From JACMNW01 sp031406155 (GTDB lineage Bacteria; Pseudomonadota; Alphaproteobacteria; Rhodobacterales; Rhodobacteraceae), in assembly GCA_031406155.1 (NCBI GenBank), contig JANOGW010000077.1:35584-99583 (forward strand): DNA of 64,000 nucleotides. The letters run 5' to 3'. Below are positions 1 to 7,772 of this stretch, one piece after another. The translations under genes and the position numbers were made by a program. The notes below the pieces were generated by a model. That model was given only the letters and a program-made list of their open reading frames with translations. It had not been told where the DNA came from and did no database searches. Each line of letters starts with the position of its first letter. The first letter of the stretch is position 1.

Positions 1-734
1 AGCGGCCGCCCGTCCTCGGCTGCAATCGCCTTGGCGGCATCCAGCTGGGCAGCCGTCTTCATCTTGATGTCGGTCAAAACGATGTAGGGATTATCGATCA
101 CCGCCCGCATCGCATCCAGATCGGTGACCATGTGATGCGAAATATAGCCGCGGTCAAACGACATGCCATCGACGACATCAAGGGTCGAGGTCGCGCCGAT
201 TCCGTAATCGGTGGAAATGATCCCCTGCGCACCGACGCGGCGAAACGCCTCGGCGACCAGCCCCCCAAGATCAGCATTGGAAGCCGAAATTTTCGCCACC
301 GCCGACAGCACCGCATGATCCGTTACGGGCTTTGCCGCCGCCCGCAGCGCGCCCAGCGTTGCCTCGACTGCCAAGGCAATCCCGCGGCAGAGTTCAACAG
401 GCTTTGCCCCTTTTTCGATCAGCGCCACTCCGGATTTGATGATGCCGTTGGCCAGCACGATCGACGTCGTCGTGCCATCGCCCGCTACGTCATTGGTCTG
501 CATTGACACTTCGCGCACCACCTGCGCACCCATATTCTCAAAGCGGTCGAACAGCGCTATTTCCGATGCAATCGACACGCCATCCCGGCTGATCAGCGGC
601 GTGCCGATGGGCCGGTCGATCATCGCGTTCATGCCCATCGGGCCAAGGGTCGATTCAATCGCTGCCGTCAGTTTCTGCACCCCTATCGCCAGCGCGCGGC
701 GGGCCTCGTTCCCGTGGATCATGATTTTCGGCAT
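1..734 (-). CDS. mimG: GroEL-like chaperonin of monooxygenase operon (3' end cut off)
   Basis: The protein begins MPKIMIHGNEARRALAIG and continues with group I chaperonin features: STLGPMGMNAMID and a GDGTTTSIVLANGI ATP-binding stretch. About 244 residues are present before the window edge, so the apical and C-terminal parts are missing. The start at 734 has a strong Shine-Dalgarno (GGGAGGAAG) five bases upstream. It is the last visible gene of the monooxygenase operon. In mycobacterial mim and related prm clusters a dedicated GroEL-like protein is needed to fold the hydroxylase large subunit, and the position here (third after the coupling protein) is the same. It diverges from housekeeping GroEL at many positions, which fits a specialised chaperonin. 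The function is inferred from family and context. Confidence 0.88.
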   Translation of the reverse strand, partial: MPKIMIHGNEARRALAIGVQKLTAAIESTLGPMGMNAMIDRPIGTPLISRDGVSIASEIALFDRFENMGAQVVREVSMQTNDVAGDGTTTSIVLANGIIKSGVALIEKGAKPVELCRGIALAVEATLGALRAAAKPVTDHAVLSAVAKISASNADLGGLVAEAFRRVGAQGIISTDYGIGATSTLDVVDGMSFDRGYISHHMVTDLDAMRAVIDNPYIVLTDIKMKTAAQLDAAKAIAAEDGRP

Positions 735-788
735 AACTTCCTCCCTCGGCGAGCGCCGATATTTTGCGATTTGGTTTAGACCAGCCCG

Positions 789-1592
789 TCAGCGACAGGC
801 ATGGGCGGGCGGGTTCGGCGGCGTGCAATCCACCAGAATGGGCACTGGACCCGTGGTATCGGCTTCGTGGTACCGGCTGCGCTTCAGGCCCCGGCAAAGT
901 GACCCAGAAAACTCCATGTTGATGCGGACCGACCGCAAGAGGCCCATGTAAGCCTGAAAATCAGGGCCGATGGCGGCGCCTTGATAGGTCGGAAACGCCA
1001 GATCGCTGGCCAGCCTGGCAAGCCTCTTGGAATGAAGCAAAGACGAATATCGCACACGCTGACGGTCTTCTTCTGCGTCCTCGAAGCGGATCAGTGACAG
1101 ATCGGCTAGCGTCATTGCGGTGATCCTACTTGCAGGATACCCCATCCATATCAATGCTTTGATCACTACTTCCTGACGGCGCTGAAACGCCTTTTGATCA
1201 AACTTCTCACGCAAAGCCTCCAGATTTTCGCCCGGCATCAGTTCGGCAAACACTTCAGAAAAGGCGCCGCCACGATTGATAACGGCGTTCATCTCCTCTG
1301 CCGCCATATGGTCTTGCAGGCTGACAACGGCCTGCCCCACCCAAGGCAGGCTTTCGACCTCGCGCTTGATGCCTTCGGCCATCAGAAACGCGAAATTGGG
1401 CGAACACCAATAGGTCGGCAGGCGGAACACGATCTCGACCGTGCTGATGTTTTGGCCCGTGGTTGGGCCGGCGATGGACACCGCCTCGATGAAACCCATG
1501 TCGGTCACGGGTTCATCAAGTTCGGGGTCCATCACCAGATCAAGGCGCCCCCAGACCTCATCCAGTTGCTCGGCGAACGAGGGCTGCATCAT
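789..1592 (-). CDS. DUF59/MIP18-family protein of monooxygenase operon
   Basis: A 267-residue protein. Residues about 15-105 match the MIP18/DUF59 fold seen in iron-sulfur assembly factors, with MDPELDEPVTDMGFIE near the N-terminus and TYWCSPNFAF holding the single conserved cysteine. The remaining ~160 residues are an extension I cannot place. Stop-to-start spacing to the upstream amidohydrolase is 2 bases, so the two are translationally linked. No strong Shine-Dalgarno is visible, as expected for a coupled gene; two adjacent ATGs (1592 and 1589) are possible starts. Homologues sit between the coupling protein and the chaperonin in propane monooxygenase clusters. A role in supplying iron or maturing the diiron or 2Fe-2S sites is inference. 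Confidence 0.8.
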   Translation of the reverse strand: MMQPSFAEQLDEVWGRLDLVMDPELDEPVTDMGFIEAVSIAGPTTGQNISTVEIVFRLPTYWCSPNFAFLMAEGIKREVESLPWVGQAVVSLQDHMAAEEMNAVINRGGAFSEVFAELMPGENLEALREKFDQKAFQRRQEVVIKALIWMGYPASRITAMTLADLSLIRFEDAEEDRQRVRYSSLLHSKRLARLASDLAFPTYQGAAIGPDFQAYMGLLRSVRINMEFSGSLCRGLKRSRYHEADTTGPVPILVDCTPPNPPAHACR

Positions 1593-1594
1593 CG

Positions 1595-2620
1595 CTACTC
1601 GGCCGCGATCAACATCGGGTGCTTGGCGAACTCCGCCTTGCGCGCCGCTATGTCGATGTTGTAAAGCCGCGCGGCGTTCAGCCCGAGGATCTTTTCCTTG
1701 ATCTCGTCGGTCAGTTGCACGCCAGCGCGTTCGGACGAGATATCCTCAGGGATCTGATACGCCCACAGCTTTTCGACCAGCCATTTGGGCGTCCAGATCG
1801 CGTAGTCAGACCCGAACAGGATCTTTTCCGGCCCGATCCAGAACAGCAGTTCCGCCATCACCTCGCCAAAGTAGCGCGGGCGCGAATGGATGAACGGCAA
1901 AGCCACGGCAAGACCGGCAAACACGTTGGTTTCCTGCGTCGCGATCCAGCAGAAATCGTCCAGCCTCGGCAGGCCGCAATGCTCGACGATCCAATTCAGG
2001 CCCTGGAAGTCGGTGGCAGCATAGTCCACGTCATGCACATCGAACGCGTCCTTGTTCAGCGGGATGATCGTCGGGCCCTTGTGAACATGGATGTTCTTGA
2101 TGCCCAGCTTTTCGCACAGCTCAAAGCATTTGTAGGCATCGGGGTCATTCAGCCGCCAGCCTTTGGACGCGCCGTTCCATTCGGCGGTGTACATCTTGAC
2201 CCCTTTGATATTGTGGGTCTCTTTCATGTAATGGATGTATTCCAGCGCCTTTTCGCCATCGCGCGGATCAAATGAGCCGTTCACGATAAAGCGGTTCGGA
2301 TACTTCTTGGCGACCGAGGCATTGCGCTCGATAGTGTTGAAGCCGTTCTTGTAGAAATCCGTCAGATAGGTCGAATTCAGGATGGCAATGTCATCCGGCC
2401 CGTCGATGAACAGATCGTTGTAAAGATCGGCGGCGGAGTATTTTTCGAACTTGGACTTTTCCCAAAGCTGCTCTTTCGGAGACAGCCCGCTATGGTAGGC
2501 ATAAAAGCAGTCGATGAACTGCTTGCCGTGGATGTTCTTCTGATTTTCCGGGCTGCCGTCCCAAAAATGGGTGTGGCCATCGACCACGAAAATCTCTTTG
2601 CCTTCAGGTGTCACAAACAT
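1595..2620 (-). CDS. Amidohydrolase-family metal-dependent hydrolase
   Basis: 341 residues from the ATG at 2620, which is preceded by GGAAAGG. The N-terminal VVDGHTHFWDG motif is the HxH metal site of the amidohydrolase (COG2159-like) superfamily. Downstream NIHVHKGP supplies another histidine pair, WIVEHCGLP a further one, and ILFGSDYAIW the catalytic aspartate near residue 288. It lies between the coupling protein and the DUF59 gene, inside the monooxygenase operon. Equivalent amidohydrolases recur in propane monooxygenase clusters; their exact substrate is not established. It could act on an oxidation product or serve assembly of the enzyme. An upstream in-frame extension is possible but would run into the coupling protein gene and lacks a ribosome site. 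Confidence 0.85.
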   Translation of the reverse strand: MFVTPEGKEIFVVDGHTHFWDGSPENQKNIHGKQFIDCFYAYHSGLSPKEQLWEKSKFEKYSAADLYNDLFIDGPDDIAILNSTYLTDFYKNGFNTIERNASVAKKYPNRFIVNGSFDPRDGEKALEYIHYMKETHNIKGVKMYTAEWNGASKGWRLNDPDAYKCFELCEKLGIKNIHVHKGPTIIPLNKDAFDVHDVDYAATDFQGLNWIVEHCGLPRLDDFCWIATQETNVFAGLAVALPFIHSRPRYFGEVMAELLFWIGPEKILFGSDYAIWTPKWLVEKLWAYQIPEDISSERAGVQLTDEIKEKILGLNAARLYNIDIAARKAEFAKHPMLIAAE

Positions 2621-2696
2621 CGTGGTTGCCTTTCCGTATCGTTGCGCCCTGGCGCAGTGAAATGGGGTGGCGCGGGGACAACCCCGCGCCAGACGG

Positions 2697-3065
2697 TCAG
2701 ATAAACTCCAGCATCTCGTCCATGTTGCCGTAGAGAATGACCGTGTTGTCATCGGCGCGAACCATGCGGCCATAATGGGTCGAGGAGTTGACCTCGAACG
2801 TCTCGCAAGTCATTTCGCGGCCCAGATACTCGCTGATCTCATCCATCTTGAAGATCAGTTTGCCGCTTCCGTCGATGCGGATCAGCGCCGGGTTGTAGGT
2901 CACGGTAACGCCCGGCTTGGCATCCATGAATTCGGCGATGGCGCGGGCCTCGACCGAATCCGACATCGTTACTCCGCACTGGTGCGAAATGGTCTTCTCG
3001 AACGTGATATCCTTCATCGCCTTGAAGATGTTGGCGTGAGAGTTGTCGCGTGCAATGTTTGACAT
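2697..3065 (-). CDS. mimD: Monooxygenase coupling (effector) protein, MmoB/DmpM family
   Basis: 122 residues. It resembles the cofactorless regulatory components of soluble diiron monooxygenases: SHQCGVTMSDSVEARAIAEF followed by a short beta-rich domain (GVTVTYNPALIRIDGSGKLI) and a C-terminal helix-strand unit. The family binds the hydroxylase and tunes electron transfer and product release. It follows the small hydroxylase subunit by 16 bases, the order (alpha, reductase, beta, coupling) typical of propane-type SDIMOs. The start at 3065 has a GGAAACC-type weak ribosome site just after the upstream stop. The call is firm on sequence and context; which substrate the complex oxidises is inferred. 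Confidence 0.92.
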   Translation of the reverse strand: MSNIARDNSHANIFKAMKDITFEKTISHQCGVTMSDSVEARAIAEFMDAKPGVTVTYNPALIRIDGSGKLIFKMDEISEYLGREMTCETFEVNSSTHYGRMVRADDNTVILYGNMDEMLEFI

Positions 3066-3081
3066 GATTTGGTTTCCTTGC

Positions 3082-4140
3082 TTAGCGGGACAGGTTGAGT
3101 TCGCCGAGGATCTTGCGGAAACGTTCTTCGGACACCGTCCGCGCCTCCTCGAAACTCACCGGTTTGGAATGTGCCTGGCTCCAGATTGGCTGCAGCTGCT
3201 TGGCGGCCTTGTCGGCAAGCGCCGCATGCTTCATGACCCATTTCTGGAACAACTCGCGGTTCTGCGGGCCATAGTCCGCGTCATGGGCCAACAGGTAGAT
3301 CAGGTCGATGGTGTTGGCCAGATTGCGCTCGTAGTCGCCCTCGGCGGCCGCAATCACGGACGGGGTGATGAAGTCGTTGTTGTGCGCCGCCGCCTGCATC
3401 AGGAAGCCGGAGCGGAACAACTCGCCCACCAGCGGCTCGAACACCAGATTGATGGCGAAGTACTGCTCCAGATAGTCCGTCGCACCCATAATCGTCTCGA
3501 CGCACTTGCGGGTGCCCTGCCAGATGTCATCCTCCAGCCAGAACTTCTTGCCAGCCTCGTCATCCCAGCCTTTGATATCCATGCCGATCTCGGCCAGATA
3601 CAGCGTGATGTCCTGCGCCAGACGCAGCTTGTAGGACGAATTGGTCAGCGTCGCGTTGTTGATCATCTGGGTATAGCCATAACGCTGCGCCTGCATCAGC
3701 GAGGTGCCAAGGCCAAATTCCACATGCTTCCATGCGCCCAGATGGTTCTGCAGAACCTTGAGCCATGCAGCGTCGAAAGCTTGCGGCGCGCCGGATTTAC
3801 GACCGTTGTTGATGACTGACTGGACCATCACTTCGATGCGCGACTGGCGCTGGTAATGCGTGCGTTCCCATTCCTGGTCGGGCGCACGGAAGGCATGCCA
3901 GTTGCTGCTCTTGGCCTGGGTGCTGTCTTTTTCGTACGCACCCTTGCCGTTCGGAAACGCGATGATCCAGTCTTGAATCAAATAGCGTTCCGGATCGGGC
4001 TGCACGTCAACCGTGACATCCTCGTAATGGGTGGCGCGCTTGGCGCGGGGTTCAAAGTAACGGTATCTCCGGCTTTCGCTGTCGGCGAAAATCGCGGCCC
4101 CTGCGGCGCCGGACCCGACCGAACTTGATGTAGCAACCAT
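3082..4140 (-). CDS. mimC: Diiron monooxygenase hydroxylase small (beta) subunit
   Basis: 352 residues from the ATG at 4140, preceded by GGGAGAGAG. The N-terminus (MVATSSSVGSGAAGAAIFADS) leads into the RRYRYFEPRAKRATHYEDVTVDVQ stretch characteristic of beta subunits of methane/propane/phenol-type hydroxylases. This subunit has the ferritin-like fold but no iron ligands; it packs against the large subunit in the (alpha-beta)2 hydroxylase. Length and order fit PrmC/MimC of propane 2-monooxygenase. The gene lies 40 bases after the reductase stop and 16 before the coupling protein start. A longer reading to 4230 exists but starts within the reductase gene without a ribosome site. Confidence 0.92.
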   Translation of the reverse strand: MVATSSSVGSGAAGAAIFADSESRRYRYFEPRAKRATHYEDVTVDVQPDPERYLIQDWIIAFPNGKGAYEKDSTQAKSSNWHAFRAPDQEWERTHYQRQSRIEVMVQSVINNGRKSGAPQAFDAAWLKVLQNHLGAWKHVEFGLGTSLMQAQRYGYTQMINNATLTNSSYKLRLAQDITLYLAEIGMDIKGWDDEAGKKFWLEDDIWQGTRKCVETIMGATDYLEQYFAINLVFEPLVGELFRSGFLMQAAAHNNDFITPSVIAAAEGDYERNLANTIDLIYLLAHDADYGPQNRELFQKWVMKHAALADKAAKQLQPIWSQAHSKPVSFEEARTVSEERFRKILGELNLSR

Positions 4141-4180
4141 GTCTCTCTCCCTTTTGGGTAACGGGGCTAACCCCTTGGAA

Positions 4181-5248
4181 TTAATGCGCGCGCGCAGGCG
4201 CGGGCGCAGTGGACGGTGTGAACTTGTCAAAAAAGGTGCGCTCGATATCGAAGTCCTGCATGAACAGAACGGGTTGCAGCGCGTCGATCATCGGTGGCGG
4301 GCCGCAAGCATAGGCATCGCCGTCGCCCTCGATCCCTAGCCGTTTCAGCTCGGTCCCCACAACCTGATGCACAAAGCCGGTAGCCCCCTGCCATTCGGCA
4401 TCGGTATCGGCATGTGACAGCACCGGGGTAAACGTGATGGTCGGATGCGCGTCAGTAATCGCTGCAATCTGGTCGAGGTAGAACAGATCGTCGCGTGTCC
4501 TTGCCCCGTAAAAGAAATGCACCGGGCGATCCTCGCCACTGGCGATATGGTCGTGCAGGATCGACCAGATCGGCGACATGCCCGACCCCGCCGCAACCAG
4601 CACTATGGGTCCGGTTCGTCCTTCGCGCCGGAAGCAAGATCCGTAAGGCCCGCGGACAGTGACGGCGGCGCCGACTTCGATGCCGCCGGCGTCAAGTTCG
4701 TTGCTGAAGCGTCCGTCGGGGTATTTCTTGATGATGAAGCGGAGTTTCTGGGCTTGGTCCGGCGTATTTGCCATGGAGAACGAGCGCGTAATCTCCTCCC
4801 CATTTTTGGTCCTGACGGTGATGTCGACATATTGCCCCGCCCAGAATTTGATCGGCGTTTCAATCTCGATCTCGATCGACCTGATGTCGTGGGTTAGGTT
4901 TTCCTTGGCGCTGATCCGGCCCTTGAAGTCCTTGACCGCGATGGATTTCGACAAGAGTTCCTCGTCGAAATTCAACAACTCGATTGTCAGATCGTCCTGC
5001 GCCAGGGAACGGCACAGCAAAATGCCGCCATTGTCACGTTCGCCATCGCTGAGCGCGAAGGTGGAATATTTCAGCAGATCAACCTCGCCCTCCAGAAGGT
5101 TGCATTTGCAGGCTGAACACTGACCTTCCTTGCAGCCATGTGGCAACGAAATGCCTTGACGGAACGCAGCGTTCAGGACGGTCTCGCCTTCTTCCACTTC
5201 GAATTCGACCCCGACGGGTTCCAGACGAACGGTGTAGGTATCAGACAT
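4181..5248 (-). CDS. mimB: Monooxygenase reductase, 2Fe-2S/FAD/NADH
   Basis: 355 residues. An N-terminal plant-type ferredoxin domain holds the 2Fe-2S ligands Cys39, Cys44, Cys47 and Cys79 (GCKEGQCSACKC and LLCRS). A flavin domain follows with RSFSMAN (FAD binding) and YPDGRFSN, then an NAD domain with LVAAGSGMSPIWSIL and the C-terminal YACGPPPMIDA. It passes electrons from NADH to the diiron hydroxylase. The start at 5248 gives the usual short N-terminus before the beta strand TYTVRLEP and has an AAAAGG ribosome site. It sits between the large and small hydroxylase genes, the placement that marks propane-type (group 5/6) soluble diiron monooxygenases rather than methane or phenol types. Confidence 0.94.
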   Translation of the reverse strand: MSDTYTVRLEPVGVEFEVEEGETVLNAAFRQGISLPHGCKEGQCSACKCNLLEGEVDLLKYSTFALSDGERDNGGILLCRSLAQDDLTIELLNFDEELLSKSIAVKDFKGRISAKENLTHDIRSIEIEIETPIKFWAGQYVDITVRTKNGEEITRSFSMANTPDQAQKLRFIIKKYPDGRFSNELDAGGIEVGAAVTVRGPYGSCFRREGRTGPIVLVAAGSGMSPIWSILHDHIASGEDRPVHFFYGARTRDDLFYLDQIAAITDAHPTITFTPVLSHADTDAEWQGATGFVHQVVGTELKRLGIEGDGDAYACGPPPMIDALQPVLFMQDFDIERTFFDKFTPSTAPAPARAH

Positions 5249-5356
5249 CTGCTTTGCGCCTTTTCGGGGTATGGCCAACCGCCCGGCGCCCAAGGGTGCC
5301 GGTTCGGGGGGGATACGGGCCGGAGAACCGGCCCGTACATCGGGATTTTCAAAAGA

Positions 5357-7024
5357 TCAGTGGCAGGGGTTGATGGTGAACCCTTTGGCATAATCGGCCA
5401 GATGCTGCTTGCGGGCTGCATCATCCATGCCGCGCAGCGCCTTCAGTGGCGAGCCAAGCTTGTTGCCGCGCACGTGGTCAAGCGTCCACATGTCCTTGTC
5501 GTCGAACCGCAGATGCGGCTGCGGGATCAAGGTCTTGCCATCCGAACGCACAAAGTTCAGATCGACAATCGCATCCGCCAGATCAACGCCGTCATACAGC
5601 GTTTCCCATTCGCGCTTGCCAGAGAACCGGCCCATCGCAGGCGTCGGGCGGCCCTGATATTCGTCCGCAAACGCCTCGACGGCAGTCCAGCGGTCGATCT
5701 CATGGGCAAACGTGTGCCACTCGCCATCAATCTTGTCGACCACCATGTCCTCGCGGATCAGGCAGGGAACAAGGCAAGACCAGCACCGGTGCGGATAGGC
5801 GTAGCCAACATCCGAGTTGAACAGCAGCACTTGCTGACCGGGCTTCGACAGCTTCGCATACCACTTCCAGAACTCGCCGAACTCGGCATACCAGCCTGGA
5901 TACTTATGCTCGAACCATTCGAAGTCTTTTTCGGTCTGCGCTTCGATCCGCCAGAAGTTTACCGGCCAACCCACCGCGAAGAACTGCCCGACCTTGTGGA
6001 CATAGTTCTTCTTGGTGATCCGCTCCCATGCCATGGTCACGTCATCATGATGGATCTTGATGCCGTACTTTTCCATCGGCAGCATGTAGGTGCGGTAGTA
6101 GTCTTCATAGACCCAGCGATGCCACATCTCGGCATAGCTTTCCTTCGACTTGTCGCGGTCCGTCGTGCCGTATTCGATGAACGTCCCGATCGCCGCATCG
6201 ACAATGGCATGGTTCTGCCAGAAGGCATACTTCATGTCGCGCTCGATCAGCTGGTGGTTTTCCGGCTCTTTCAGCGCGGCCATCATCAACGAGTGGCCGT
6301 TGCCAATGTGACGGGACTCGTCCGACTGCACTGACAGGAACACTGTCGGCAGCGCATAGTCGCCGTTGCGCGCAGCTTCTGAAGGCATGGCGACGAACAA
6401 CGTGTTGGTGAACGCGGTTTCCGCCACGACGGTCAGATACATGCAGGCCGCCGTCATCGCATCGCCGGTCAGGAAGCCTTCGCCGAACTGCCGCCCGATG
6501 GTGGTGGCATAGCACTTGCCGAATGCTTCTTCGGTGATGTCAAAACCAGCCGGGTCGATGTAGTTTTCCATGTACCACTTCTTCAGGTTCATCTGAATGG
6601 TGGAATGGCGAAATTCATCGACCATCTGCATCGTGAACCCGGTGCGCAGATCCTCGCCTGGTGCCAGACGGCTGACCATCGCCATCGAGCGTGCAGCAGA
6701 AATTTCCGGGAACGGGATGATCGCCAGGAACAGCTTCATCCATTCAACCCAGCGTGGCTCCACATTGCGGAACATGTCGCCGCGCAGGGCCGCATCCAGC
6801 GCACCATAAACCCGGTTGTCCTTTTCCTCTTGCATCGAGAAGTAAGACCGAAGCACCTGCTTCATCGGGTCACGCGGGGCTTTGGTGATCTTGTAGTCTG
6901 TCGGGTAGGTCATCGCTTCCTGCACATAGGAAGGGTTCCACCCGAGGTCGGCTATTTTCTTGGTCGCATCGGCAACAGAAATGCCTTTTTGCGACGTGAT
7001 CTTGTTTAGAGTTAGAGTCGCCAT
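5357..7024 (-). CDS. mimA: Propane-type diiron monooxygenase hydroxylase large (alpha) subunit
   Basis: 555 residues. The six predicted iron ligands are Glu107, Glu137, His140, Glu202, Glu236 and His239, in the motifs PEISAARS, DEFRH, AETAF and DESRH. Their spacing equals that of methane monooxygenase (114/144/147/209/243/246) shifted by exactly seven residues, so the active site is complete. The subunit forms the catalytic core that inserts oxygen into alkanes, ketones or phenols. First gene of the seven-gene leftward operon; AAAGGTGA sits upstream of the start. Also named prmA in other genera. Order of subunits and presence of a partner chaperonin favour a propane/acetone-type enzyme, but substrate cannot be read from sequence. 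No alcohol dehydrogenase follows in the visible operon. Confidence 0.95.
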   Translation of the reverse strand: MATLTLNKITSQKGISVADATKKIADLGWNPSYVQEAMTYPTDYKITKAPRDPMKQVLRSYFSMQEEKDNRVYGALDAALRGDMFRNVEPRWVEWMKLFLAIIPFPEISAARSMAMVSRLAPGEDLRTGFTMQMVDEFRHSTIQMNLKKWYMENYIDPAGFDITEEAFGKCYATTIGRQFGEGFLTGDAMTAACMYLTVVAETAFTNTLFVAMPSEAARNGDYALPTVFLSVQSDESRHIGNGHSLMMAALKEPENHQLIERDMKYAFWQNHAIVDAAIGTFIEYGTTDRDKSKESYAEMWHRWVYEDYYRTYMLPMEKYGIKIHHDDVTMAWERITKKNYVHKVGQFFAVGWPVNFWRIEAQTEKDFEWFEHKYPGWYAEFGEFWKWYAKLSKPGQQVLLFNSDVGYAYPHRCWSCLVPCLIREDMVVDKIDGEWHTFAHEIDRWTAVEAFADEYQGRPTPAMGRFSGKREWETLYDGVDLADAIVDLNFVRSDGKTLIPQPHLRFDDKDMWTLDHVRGNKLGSPLKALRGMDDAARKQHLADYAKGFTINPCH

Positions 7025-7230
7025 TGTTGCTCACCTTTCTTGATGAAGGGGGTGTAGGCAGAGACGTCGGCAAAGGTCAGAGAACTGCGATCACTACGAT
7101 CGGCAGGCATCCAGAACGCTGGAACGCAATCACGATGTGTGAACTTTCGTCTCAACGCAGGCCTCCCTTCCTTCGTTCTTGAACCGATCCGGACATGTGG
7201 CCCGGCGGCGTCGTTTTATTCGATCTGCCA

Positions 7231-7259
7231 ATCTAAGGCCCAGTTTTCCACGCTGCCAA
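7231..7259 (-). promoter_or_regulatory. Candidate promoter of the monooxygenase operon
   Basis: Read on the minus strand, TTGGCA (7259-7254) matches the -35 consensus in five of six positions, and TTAGAT (7236-7231) lies exactly 17 bases further on as a weak -10. The start would be near 7224, giving a ~200-base leader. A weak -10 beside phased upstream repeats suits an activator-dependent promoter. A sigma-54-like GG-N10-GC match overlaps it, but the cognate regulator lacks the sigma-54 contact loop. Confidence 0.35.
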
Positions 7260-7270
7260 AGGGATAATTT

Positions 7271-7310
7271 TCTGTAACGAACGGATACGATCTGTAACGA
7301 AACTTTACGC
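7271..7310 (-). promoter_or_regulatory. Helically phased activator-binding repeats upstream of mimA
   Basis: The 11-mer TCTGTAACGAA occurs at 7271-7281 and again at 7291-7301, exactly 20 bases apart. The decamers between and after (ACGGATACGA, AACTTTACGC) keep ACG at the same place, so four copies of a WACGM core lie ten bases, one helical turn, apart. On the transcribed strand of mimA each full box reads TTCGTTACAGA. They end 12 bases upstream of the candidate -35. The likely ligand is the AcoR-type regulator encoded at 9852-11846. Confidence 0.5.
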
Positions 7311-7369
7311 CCCGGCCGATTTTCCGATTTCATTTTGTGCATTCCGCGAACGTCCTACAAAGGAGGCAG

Positions 7370-7741
7370 ATGCGGTGTTCCGGCCCAACTGCGGATAGAT
7401 CAGGCGAGGGCGGTCAGGTGGCTGATGCAGATGAAATTTCCGAAAAGATGGCTGGCCTGCAAAAGATGCGGGTGGCCTTGGTTATCCTGACGAGCCAGGA
7501 AACCTCGAAGCTTCTCAGCCGACGTCAACGGGTTGCGGGCAAAGAGATAGAGGTAATGTGTGCCGAACGCGATTTGCACGAGGGGGGCGATTTCGATGCC
7601 AACACCGCACGGCTGGATGAGTTGTACCGCGAGGATGCGCAGTTAAAGCAGGATCTTAGGGAAACCGAACAAGAAATTGAAAAAATGGAAGGTCTGATGG
7701 CCAAGATCAACGCCGACATTGCTGCATTGTGGCAAGCATGA
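7370..7741 (+). CDS. Small coiled-coil protein of unknown function
   Basis: 123 residues from the ATG at 7370, which is preceded by AAAGGAGG only three bases away; a GTG at 7420 with GAGGGCGG upstream is an alternative start and would drop a low-complexity leader. From about residue 20 the sequence is heptad-rich and charged (ISEKMAGLQKM, ARLDELYREDAQLKQDLRETE, EKMEGLMAKINADI), predicting a long two-helix coiled coil. No signal peptide, membrane segment or enzyme motif. It is the first gene of a rightward set divergent from the monooxygenase operon and is followed after 31 bases by the WD40-like gene. I do not recognise the family. Confidence 0.6.
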   Translation: MRCSGPTADRSGEGGQVADADEISEKMAGLQKMRVALVILTSQETSKLLSRRQRVAGKEIEVMCAERDLHEGGDFDANTARLDELYREDAQLKQDLRETEQEIEKMEGLMAKINADIAALWQA

Positions 7742-7772
7742 CGACGCTTCGGGTTATGGGGGGCGGTTAAGA

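Noticed and set aside
7226..7241. GG-N10-GC match resembling a sigma-54 promoter on the minus strand before mimA
   Set aside because: Only the GG/GC and a few other bases fit, and the nearby regulator lacks the GAFTGA loop needed to work with sigma-54. Kept only as an alternative.
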